A stretch of DNA of 64,000 bases, taken from NCBI GenBank assembly GCA_934488615.1, contig CAKSSJ010000002.1:1-64000 (forward strand), given 5' to 3'. Numbering within the stretch: position 1 is the first letter of the stretch; each line of letters opens with the position of its first letter. A program made the translations under genes and the position numbers. The notes beneath the pieces were generated by a model. That model made no database searches. It was given only the letters and a program-made list of their open reading frames with translations, and had not been told where the DNA came from. Source of the DNA: an uncultured Eubacteriales bacterium (GTDB lineage Bacteria > Bacillota > Clostridia > Oscillospirales > Acutalibacteraceae). Below are positions 42,046-48,440 of the stretch, piece after piece.

Positions 42046-43782
42046 TTAGTTATCTATTACAGGCGGAATGAAATTCTCAATCGCCCTTCTGAGCTTGGGG
42101 TGGCGAATAACAAAATGAATGGCAGGGGCTTTGCTCTTTGAAACCATGACCCATTGATCCTCATGAATAAGAATCTGCAAATTTCTGAAAGCAGGGATCG
42201 AGGCTTTCAGAAGCCTATAATTTGAATGGCTCGCGGCAAAATCCTCGGTCATTGCCAGATGGGACATGTATTCTTCATAGCTGTAGGTGATGTCCGTTTC
42301 GCAGAATATGCCGGAGAGCTCCAAAACCTGCGAATGAGCGGCAAATTCCTCCTTTGTAACGGTCGGAATTTCGTCCTCGATAATTTCCGTTTCAAGTATG
42401 CCGAGCACTCGCTGTTTCTGCATTTCGGCAAATTCAAGTATATCCTTTTGCCGCTCGTCGGAAATGTTATTTCTTTTAAGTATTCGGCTCAAAAGCTCAC
42501 GGTCGGCAGTATAAAGCGGAAGCGTGGACAAAATGCTCCTGCGCTTGCCCGTTTTGCCCGAATCAGAGAGCAGAAATGCGTTGAGCTCATTTTCCTTGTC
42601 GCTTCGATATATTTCCATGAGCGGAAAAGCATTTGCGATCAGCTCCTGCGCGCGCTTTTCATAGTATGCGATTTCCTTTTTGGATTTCGTCAGGTAGTAT
42701 TTGCCGTCGCTGTGGTAGCCCGCAATAGCTTCTCCCGTGAGTGCGGCGGAACCCGATACCTTAAGGAAATGGTGGAAAACGCCGTTCTGTATGCCCTTTA
42801 AATAATAGGGCGAGATCTGACCCGTCATGTACATCGGTATCCAGCTTTCCAAGCCGAGCATCATCTCGTCAAAGGAGCGGTCAATGTTGTGAATTTGGTT
42901 GAGATGAAGTCCTTTTTTCAGCATCATTGCCATGCCGAACATCCATTTTTTAGAAAAATCCGAGTCCTTAGCCATCTCCTTTAGAGGCATATCGCTGTAC
43001 ATTGTTACGGGTGACATTGATTTTGAAAGGACAGTCGCTTTTAAAAAATCAAGCTCGCTTTCTTTCATTTCCTCTATGCCGAAATATGTCCTTGACGACG
43101 GGAGCTGAAACGGAACTGTCGGAACCTTAAGCTCATCAAATTTAATTACCTTGATGTACTCGTTCAGATCAAATTCGTCAAGCTTGTTCAAAAATCCGCC
43201 GATCGTGTCGGTGTCGGGCTTCGGTGTTTTTTCTTTGACGAGCCAATTTTTTACCCTTGTGTATACCTCTGTTGCGCCTGTTATTTCATCTGTGTTACAG
43301 CCGAGTAGCTCCGCAAGAGCTGTCAGCTCGGACGGCGACTTCGTATCCTCTGCAATAAAGGACGCAACAGCCGAGGAAAAGCTCTCAAAATCGGCAGGAT
43401 TTCTTGTGCCGTTCCTGATGCGGAAAACCGTCGAAACGTCATAATTTATGTATCTGCACAGGCGGTTAATATTTATATTGAGAGCGGAAAGAAGAGTGTT
43501 GAAATTCTGACGGAGAAGCTCCTTGTCGGTAGAATCAAAATCGGAGCAAGAGCAGAATTCCTCCTTGATTTTCTCGAGGGTTAGCTCAGGAACCTTATCC
43601 TTGGCAATTTGCGCTATTCCCAGGCAAAGCCCGTCAAAGCCTTTTGTTCCAAGCTCGGGAACGCGCTCTCCGCTTTTGTAACGGCTCAGTGTCGCTTCGG
43701 ATATTCCCGAAAGGGCGCAAAGCTCCTTAGCCGTGCAGGAAAGCATAGCAATATATTCGTTCAGTTTATCACAGAATTTCAT
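42046..43782 (-). CDS. large protein with two HTH domains and an unassigned C-terminal region
   Basis: 578 residues from ATG 43782 (GAGGT 7 nt upstream). Two Xre-like helix-turn-helix segments: ~15-45 (ELCALSGISEATLSRYKSGE) and ~95-130 (INRLCRYINYDVSTVFRIRN). The remaining ~400 residues have no recognisable motif; they are mixed alpha/beta and could sense a ligand or partner. No membrane segment or catalytic motif is seen. It stands alone, flanked by repeats and a divergent zinc-ribbon gene. Tandem HTH domains suggest DNA binding at two half-sites; the target is unknown. Confidence 0.75.
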   Translation of the reverse strand: MKFCDKLNEYIAMLSCTAKELCALSGISEATLSRYKSGERVPELGTKGFDGLCLGIAQIAKDKVPELTLEKIKEEFCSCSDFDSTDKELLRQNFNTLLSALNININRLCRYINYDVSTVFRIRNGTRNPADFESFSSAVASFIAEDTKSPSELTALAELLGCNTDEITGATEVYTRVKNWLVKEKTPKPDTDTIGGFLNKLDEFDLNEYIKVIKFDELKVPTVPFQLPSSRTYFGIEEMKESELDFLKATVLSKSMSPVTMYSDMPLKEMAKDSDFSKKWMFGMAMMLKKGLHLNQIHNIDRSFDEMMLGLESWIPMYMTGQISPYYLKGIQNGVFHHFLKVSGSAALTGEAIAGYHSDGKYYLTKSKKEIAYYEKRAQELIANAFPLMEIYRSDKENELNAFLLSDSGKTGKRRSILSTLPLYTADRELLSRILKRNNISDERQKDILEFAEMQKQRVLGILETEIIEDEIPTVTKEEFAAHSQVLELSGIFCETDITYSYEEYMSHLAMTEDFAASHSNYRLLKASIPAFRNLQILIHEDQWVMVSKSKAPAIHFVIRHPKLRRAIENFIPPVIDN

Positions 43783-43916
43783 TTGCAATACCTCGTACAG
43801 AATGTTTAATGCTATTATACAGCATTTTATCAAGCATTAAAAGACTTTTGAACCAAAAAATTTCAAAATTGGCATTTGACTATTCGGAAATGCGGCTTAA
43901 TTATAGCCTATGCACA

Positions 43917-43925
43917 TGCTATAAT
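43917..43925 (+). promoter_or_regulatory. extended -10 promoter of the zinc-ribbon gene
   Basis: TGCTATAAT (43917-43925) about 70 bp before the start codon. No good -35 lies at 17 bp, as is common for extended -10 promoters. Confidence 0.55.
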
Positions 43926-43994
43926 CGTTGCAGGGGTATTGACGAAAATCATGAATCAAACATTTTAATAAATTATAAAATGGAGGTTTTGTAA

Positions 43995-44588
43995 ATGTCG
44001 GAATCAAGAGTGTTTATGCTTAACGGCACCGAGGCGCAGGCAGTTGTTGACAGACTTGAGGTCTTTTTGCATACCGAAAAGGGTATGGAGGTTCAAAGCT
44101 CAAAGACGGCGGACGGATACGTTATGCAGGCAAGTCAGCCGAAGGACGGCTGGAAAACCCTTACGGGTATGCGACTTGCCGTTACCGTTCAGCTGACTGT
44201 TTTTGAGGGTCAGTTGAATGTAACCGTCGGCGAGGGTCAGTGGGCGGATAAGATCGGAGCGGGCGCGTTGGGCTTGTTCATAGCATGGCCCTTGGCGATC
44301 ACTGCGGGAATGGGTGCATTTAAGCAGAAAAAGCTGCCAGATGAGATTTTCAGAACCGTTGAGAATTGCATTATGACAGGCGGACGCTCGGCGGTTTACG
44401 GCGGATTCGAGCATGCCGCACCTGCCGCAGTCGAGACAATAGCTTGTCCGAAGTGTGGCGCACAGCTGCCTGCGGGTTCAAAGTTCTGCAATCAATGCGG
44501 AGAGAAGCTGGGCAATGCGTGCCCTAATTGCGGTGCCGAAGTCGTTCAAGGGAGCATGTTCTGTTCAAACTGCGGACAAAAGTTATAA
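43995..44588 (+). CDS. zinc-ribbon protein with N-terminal unknown domain
   Basis: 197 residues. The N-terminal ~110 residues have a strand-rich domain (AVTVQLTVFEGQLNVTVGEG) and one hydrophobic stretch (ALGLFIAWPLAITAGMGAF). The C-terminus has two double-CxxC zinc ribbons: CPKCGAQLPAGSKFCNQCGE and CPNCGAEVVQGSMFCSNCGQ. Such ribbons usually mediate protein contacts. The function is not known. TGGAGG precedes ATG; a hairpin terminator follows. Confidence 0.78.
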   Translation: MSESRVFMLNGTEAQAVVDRLEVFLHTEKGMEVQSSKTADGYVMQASQPKDGWKTLTGMRLAVTVQLTVFEGQLNVTVGEGQWADKIGAGALGLFIAWPLAITAGMGAFKQKKLPDEIFRTVENCIMTGGRSAVYGGFEHAAPAAVETIACPKCGAQLPAGSKFCNQCGEKLGNACPNCGAEVVQGSMFCSNCGQKL

Positions 44589-44605
44589 TAAAAATGTTTA
44601 AGAAA

Positions 44606-44678
44606 ATGCCGCATATCTCAATTATGCGGTATTGCCAAAAAGAGGGATTGTCACATTTCGGTGCGGCAATCCCTTTTG
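44606..44678 (+). terminator. double hairpin terminator of the zinc-ribbon gene
   Basis: CCGCATA/TATGCGG, then GGGATTG...CAATCCC followed by TTTT. The second loop carries TTGTCACATTT, also found in the terminator at 6629. Confidence 0.65.
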
Positions 44679-44707
44679 CGACCGCTGATTTAGTCGGCGG
44701 TTATTTT

Positions 44708-44962
44708 TTATATAAATGCCCGTGTCTCGACAAACCATTTGCCATCGTCAACGAAGAAATCGCGGCTCTGCCCCTGAATGATGAGGGTGTATTTTGTCGC
44801 CCTGCCGCCCGAACGGACAGGCGCGTTATTCTTGATGTTTATGACCTGCTCAACGGTGAATTTTCTGCCGTCCTTCCAGAGTATGCTCAGCGGCACGACC
44901 TGCCCCTCGGGAAGCACTTCTATATACATTGTCACATATTCGCGGCTGTATTTGACATACAT
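44708..44962 (-). CDS. hypothetical protein under a LexA-type box (DUF6504-like?)
   Basis: 84 residues from ATG 44962 (GGGAGG 7 nt upstream); a longer in-frame start lies before the ribosome-binding site. The protein is a short strand-rich domain (MYVKYSREYVTMYIEVLPEG, FTVEQVINIKNNAPVRSGG, YTLIIQGQSRDFFVDDG). It recalls the small DUF6504 domain found beside Y-family DNA polymerases, though I cannot confirm this. A TTGACA/TATAAT promoter with a LexA-type box over the start of transcription supports a DNA-damage role. It is a single gene. Confidence 0.68.
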   Translation of the reverse strand: MYVKYSREYVTMYIEVLPEGQVVPLSILWKDGRKFTVEQVINIKNNAPVRSGGRATKYTLIIQGQSRDFFVDDGKWFVETRAFI

Positions 44963-44987
44963 AATCTGACCTCCCGATTTAAAATCC

Positions 44988-44999
44988 GAACAAATGTTC
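44988..44999. promoter_or_regulatory. LexA/DinR-type SOS box
   Basis: GAAC-AAAT-GTTC is an exact palindrome with the Gram-positive LexA core (GAAC-N4-GTTC). It lies 7 bp downstream of the -10 box, over the predicted transcription start. Confidence 0.7.
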
Positions 45000-45005
45000 A
45001 CCTAT

Positions 45006-45033
45006 ATTATAACTCATTTTCGGAATATGTCAA
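45006..45033 (-). promoter_or_regulatory. sigma-A promoter of the SOS-box gene
   Basis: On the minus strand TTGACA (45028-45033), 16 bp, TATAAT (45006-45011). Confidence 0.85.
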
Positions 45034-45143
45034 GAGGAGATTTTTGTAAGAAAGTCGGCAGGAACTATTCATGCCGCACCTTTAGGTGAGGCTTATTTAG
45101 TTTCTGCCTACTTGAAATAAAATCAAGGAATTTACGCTCTGTT

Positions 45144-45172
45144 CAGCCTCCCCTTGAATGATTCAAGGGGCG
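45144..45172 (+). repeat. degenerate first hairpin of the dispersed repeat
   Basis: CAGCCTCCCCTTGAATGATTCAAGGGG is the first-hairpin module; the second hairpin is lost. It lies in the 394-bp gap 44963-45356, which otherwise holds the SOS promoter and the rpsR terminator. Confidence 0.55.
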
Positions 45173-45314
45173 TCCGGATTTATTTTCTTCCCACCTTGCA
45201 ACAAGATAATACAGGAATAGTCTCTGAATATAAAAAGTAAAAAAGCTCTATTTTTTACCAATTATCCAATAGCGTTAAATTATAAAGTCATTTTAATATC
45301 GCTTTTATTCCAAC

Positions 45315-45344
45315 AAAAAAGACTGCCGCGAAAGCGACAGTCTG
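45315..45344 (-). terminator. terminator of rpsF-ssb-rpsR
   Basis: AGACTG-CGC-GAAA-GCG-CAGTCT with TTTTTTG following on the minus strand, 13 bp past the rpsR stop. Confidence 0.8.
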
Positions 45345-45356
45345 ATAACCGATAAA

Positions 45357-45602
45357 TCAGTCAGATGTGTAGGGCATAAGAGCTACGTGACGGGCACGCT
45401 TGATAGCTGTTGTAAGCTCTCTCTGATGCTTTGCACAAGTACCTGTTACACGACGGGGAAGAATCTTCGCTCTGTCGGAAGTGTACTTATTGAGCTTGTT
45501 TACGTCCTTGTAATCAATGCTCTCAACTTTATCAACACAGAAGGAACAAACCTTCTTGCGGCCTTTTCTGTTAGGACGGCCGTTGTTCTTATCATAAGCC
45601 AT
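45357..45602 (-). CDS. rpsR: 30S ribosomal protein S18
   Basis: 81 residues. S18 core: IDYKDVNKLNKYTSDRAKIL, PRRVTGTCAKHQRELTTAIK and RHVALMPY. It carries C20-x2... (KKVCSFCVDK) in place of the more usual C- form. Last gene of the conserved rpsF-ssb-rpsR operon; S18 binds S6 in the ribosome platform. Confidence 0.96.
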   Translation of the reverse strand: MAYDKNNGRPNRKGRKKVCSFCVDKVESIDYKDVNKLNKYTSDRAKILPRRVTGTCAKHQRELTTAIKRARHVALMPYTSD

Positions 45603-45640
45603 TACAAAATACCTCCTTATAAAATTCGGGTGACATCTGC

Positions 45641-46093
45641 TCAGAACGGCAGATCGTCATCTCCTGAAATCTCCTCAAAGTCACCGTCGGAACCGGTTGA
45701 GAATGAAGGAGCGGCAGGCTGCGCGGGAGCCGAATAGCTCTGGTTGTAATTGTTGTTGCCTGTGCCTGTTTCTGCCTTTGAGCCGCAGAAGCTTGCCTGG
45801 TCAACAAGAACCTCAACCGCTGTGCGCTTATTACCGTTTTTGTCCTCATAGTTACGGGTCTGAATCGAACCCGTTACAGCGATCATAGAGCCCTTCTGGA
45901 AATATCTTGAGATAAATTCAGCGGTGTTTCTCCATGCGACACAATTGATGAAATCGGTCTGACGCTGTTCGCCCTGACGAGCATATGAACGCTCAACAGC
46001 AAGCGAAAAGGACGTTACGGCAAGACCTGTCTGGGTATTGCGCAACTCGGGAGTTGCAACAAGTCTACCCATCAATACTACATTGTTAATCAT
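45641..46093 (-). CDS. ssb: single-stranded DNA-binding protein
   Basis: 150 residues: OB-fold (MINNVVLMGRLVATPELRNT, FINCVAWRNTAEFISRYF), a Gln/Asn/Pro-rich linker (about 110-140) and the acidic interaction tip DDDLPF. Protects ssDNA in replication and repair. Lies between rpsF and rpsR. Confidence 0.96.
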   Translation of the reverse strand: MINNVVLMGRLVATPELRNTQTGLAVTSFSLAVERSYARQGEQRQTDFINCVAWRNTAEFISRYFQKGSMIAVTGSIQTRNYEDKNGNKRTAVEVLVDQASFCGSKAETGTGNNNYNQSYSAPAQPAAPSFSTGSDGDFEEISGDDDLPF

Positions 46094-46105
46094 GTTGCGT
46101 CCCCC

Positions 46106-46390
46106 TTACTTCTTGATTATAAGTGAACGAAGCACGCCGTCCGTGATGTTAAGGACACGGTCAAGCTCTGCCGGGAATTCCGGCTCAGCCGAGAAATTGT
46201 AAAGAGCATAGTAGCCTTCTGTCTCGTAGTTGATAGCATAAGCAAGCTTGCGCTTACCCCACTCATCTACGCTTTCAACAGTACCATGCTTCTCCATAAG
46301 AGCCTTGAACTTTTCAACCAAAGCCTTAGCTGCATCCTCGCTCTCCTTAACGGAGTAAACGATCATTGCCTCATAGTTCTCTACTGCCAT
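46106..46390 (-). CDS. rpsF: 30S ribosomal protein S6
   Basis: 94 residues. S6 core: NYEAMIVYSVKESEDAAKAL, VDEWGKRKLAYAINYETEGY and the C-terminal strand region. First gene of the operon with AAAGGAGGTG upstream. Confidence 0.96.
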   Translation of the reverse strand: MAVENYEAMIVYSVKESEDAAKALVEKFKALMEKHGTVESVDEWGKRKLAYAINYETEGYYALYNFSAEPEFPAELDRVLNITDGVLRSLIIKK

Positions 46391-46404
46391 TTAAAAGCAC
46401 CTCC

Positions 46405-46440
46405 TTTTGGTCATTCCGGCCGCCTATTCAGCGGCAAGGA
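46405..46440 (-). promoter_or_regulatory. candidate S6:S18 autoregulatory leader of rpsF
   Basis: On the minus strand the leader between promoter and rpsF holds CCGCTGAATAGGCGG next to CCGGAATG. A GC-rich hairpin with an exposed CCG near the ribosome-binding site resembles the S6:S18 binding leader known from several bacteria. The fit was judged by eye only. Confidence 0.4.
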
Positions 46441-46470
46441 TAGCTGTAATCAATATTTTACAGCCTTAAT

Positions 46471-46499
46471 ATTTTATCAGCTAATGCCGATAATGTCAA
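46471..46499 (-). promoter_or_regulatory. sigma-A promoter of rpsF-ssb-rpsR
   Basis: On the minus strand TTGACA (46494-46499), 17 bp, TAAAAT (46471-46476). Confidence 0.8.
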
Positions 46500-46558
46500 G
46501 GGTTTTATTGAATTATTTTGTATAATTTTCGTTGTCGTATAGCCGAATAATGTTTCTG

Positions 46559-47053
46559 TTAATCTTGATACGATTCAGACTTTTCTTTCCCGACCATTTT
46601 TTGTATCTCTTTTACTGCTCTTGAACGATACTTACCTATATAAAACAACGGCATAAAATATGTTAGCAGGAGCATTATCAACGGGATTGGGCGCATTATG
46701 GGTATAAATTCTTTTATAAAGCCTGTAGCAAATAAGAAAATCGAAAACGTCAAAACGATCGCAAACACAAGGGTAATGACCTCTTCGCACATTCTTTCAA
46801 GGCAAAAATGCAATGTGATTTTCGTTTCTGTGCCCTGCTCCGAAAGAGCAATATGTATTTCGGGAACAAACGATTGACGTACTCCCCAACCGTATGGATT
46901 TTTATACGGAATGTAATAGCTTTTCTCTTTATCAAACTTGAAATTATAAGCCATGGTGTCCGTTTTTATATCATTCTTTTCAAAGATACCGATAATCTCC
47001 TCTTTCGGCAGGCCGACGGTAATACAATTCTTAAAGAAAGGATAGATGTTCAT
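46559..47053 (-). CDS. hypothetical membrane protein
   Basis: 164 residues. The first ~90 form a soluble strand-rich domain (MNIYPFFKNCITVGLPKEEI, PEIHIALSEQGTETKITLHF); then two membrane helices (about 95-115 and 120-142) and a basic tail. It recalls YcxB-like proteins in layout, but the identity is not secure. GGGGAATAAAA precedes ATG 47053. Confidence 0.65.
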   Translation of the reverse strand: MNIYPFFKNCITVGLPKEEIIGIFEKNDIKTDTMAYNFKFDKEKSYYIPYKNPYGWGVRQSFVPEIHIALSEQGTETKITLHFCLERMCEEVITLVFAIVLTFSIFLFATGFIKEFIPIMRPIPLIMLLLTYFMPLFYIGKYRSRAVKEIQKMVGKEKSESYQD

Positions 47054-47068
47054 TTTTATTCCCCATAG

Positions 47069-47734
47069 TTAAAATTCAAAATATTCCTTCACCTGTTCGT
47101 AATTTTCGGCATAGAAATCGACGATTTTCTTTATCTCGTCCCTGTCGTCCTCATTGGAATAATCCTCAATGCCGATGACCTTATAGCCTGCCGATTTGGC
47201 GGTTTCGATTGCATAGAGAGCGTCCTCAAAAACATAGCCGACACCCTCGGCATGAATGGCATTTCTCACGTATTCAAATGCCGCAGGGTCATTCTTATGA
47301 ATACCTATCTCGTGCATTGAAATAACATCCTCAAAATAGCCGAGTATGCCGTTGCGCTCAAGCGCCTTTTTTGCCATTCTGCTCTCAGTCGCAGTTGCAA
47401 CGACCATTTTGACGCCGTTATCCTTGAACGACTGCAAAAAATCCTTTACTCCGTCCTTGATAGGAGCAATGTTTGAATAGTAGAACCACAGAATCTCCTG
47501 CAAGCTTTCGAGCACTTCGTCAAAGCTCATATCGAGGTTGTATTCCTCAATCATGTAGCTTATTCCCGTTTTGTATCCCTGCTTGCGAAAAAGGTCGAAT
47601 TCCCTCGGGATAATGCCTCTCATCATGAGGAAAGCGCCCGAGGCTGTGTCCCATATGTGCATGGAATCAAGCAGTGTGCCGTCCATGTCAAAAATCGCGT
47701 AATCAATGTTTTTCATATCTTTTATGTTTTGCAT
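47069..47734 (-). CDS. HAD-family phosphatase (beta-phosphoglucomutase-like)
   Basis: 221 residues. HAD motif I AIFDMDGTLLDSMH, a helical C1 cap, motif II VVATATES and a C-terminal VFEDALYAIETAKSAGYKVIG. These enzymes dephosphorylate small phosphates or isomerise sugar phosphates; the substrate is unknown. The start may be ATG 47716 (residue 7), as no strong ribosome-binding site marks either. Confidence 0.88.
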   Translation of the reverse strand: MQNIKDMKNIDYAIFDMDGTLLDSMHIWDTASGAFLMMRGIIPREFDLFRKQGYKTGISYMIEEYNLDMSFDEVLESLQEILWFYYSNIAPIKDGVKDFLQSFKDNGVKMVVATATESRMAKKALERNGILGYFEDVISMHEIGIHKNDPAAFEYVRNAIHAEGVGYVFEDALYAIETAKSAGYKVIGIEDYSNEDDRDEIKKIVDFYAENYEQVKEYFEF

Positions 47735-47764
47735 ATAAATTATCCGATGCCTAAAATTAAATTT

Positions 47765-47792
47765 GCCTCCCCTTAAAAAATCAAGGAGAGGC
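47765..47792 (+). repeat. degenerate first hairpin of the dispersed repeat
   Basis: GCCTCCCCTT-AAAAAAT-CAAGGAGAGGC is the CCTCCCC-type first hairpin with changes. It lies between the HAD gene and the secreted protein gene, next to the latter's 3' end, where it may act as a terminator. Confidence 0.55.
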
Positions 47793-47806
47793 TTAAATCG
47801 TTGATA

Positions 47807-48367
47807 TTAAAGTGAATCAAGCCACTTGAGAAGATCAATTATCGGCTTTATGATATCTGCATACTTCCAGCCCGAAAGCCATCTGATAAACTTCTGCATC
47901 GTAGTTGTCGGACGGTCGCCGTTCAGCTTTTCGAGAATGAGATTTCCCGTTGTTGTGAACGAATACTCTGCACTGAGCTTACCGTCAGCCGTCTTAAACG
48001 AACCCTCTGCAACCGTAACCGTATACTCCGCCTCATGAGCCATACCCGCTTCATATGAAACGGTTATTGTTGCGGTTTTACCGTTTATGTCGATTTTCTT
48101 TGCATTTGATGAATTGTATGTTTTATTCTGTCCGTCCGTGCCCTTTACATTGACGGAAAAGCCATCCGCGAGAACCAGCTCACTGTTTGACTTGACCGTA
48201 ATTTTAAGATCGCTGACATATTTATCCTTAAAATTGCCCGATGCCGCAACCGCACTGCCTGACTTCAGACTGAATGTTCCCGTCTCGGCGAAGCCGATAA
48301 CGGAGAAGCTGAAGATCATAGCAATCGCAAGAAGAACGGCTAAAAATTTGTTTGCTGTTTTTGTCAT
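47807..48367 (-). CDS. secreted protein with Ig-like (SbsA-type) domain
   Basis: 186 residues from ATG 48367 (GAGGTG 6 nt upstream). Signal peptide 1-27 (FLAVLLAIAMIFSFSVIGFA, cut after FAE). Residues ~30-140 show the SbsA Ig-like pattern (SGSAVAASGNFKDKYVSDLK, EYTVTVAEGSFKTADGKLSA, EYSFTTTG). The last ~45 residues (MQKFIRWLSGWKYADIIKPI) form an amphipathic helix with no sorting signal or anchor. Function unknown; single gene. Confidence 0.72.
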   Translation of the reverse strand: MTKTANKFLAVLLAIAMIFSFSVIGFAETGTFSLKSGSAVAASGNFKDKYVSDLKITVKSNSELVLADGFSVNVKGTDGQNKTYNSSNAKKIDINGKTATITVSYEAGMAHEAEYTVTVAEGSFKTADGKLSAEYSFTTTGNLILEKLNGDRPTTTMQKFIRWLSGWKYADIIKPIIDLLKWLDSL

Positions 48368-48440
48368 GATAATCACCTCAAATTTATTTTCTTTAAGCAG
48401 ATTATAACATTAAAGCAACAAATAATCAATACTTCAATTT

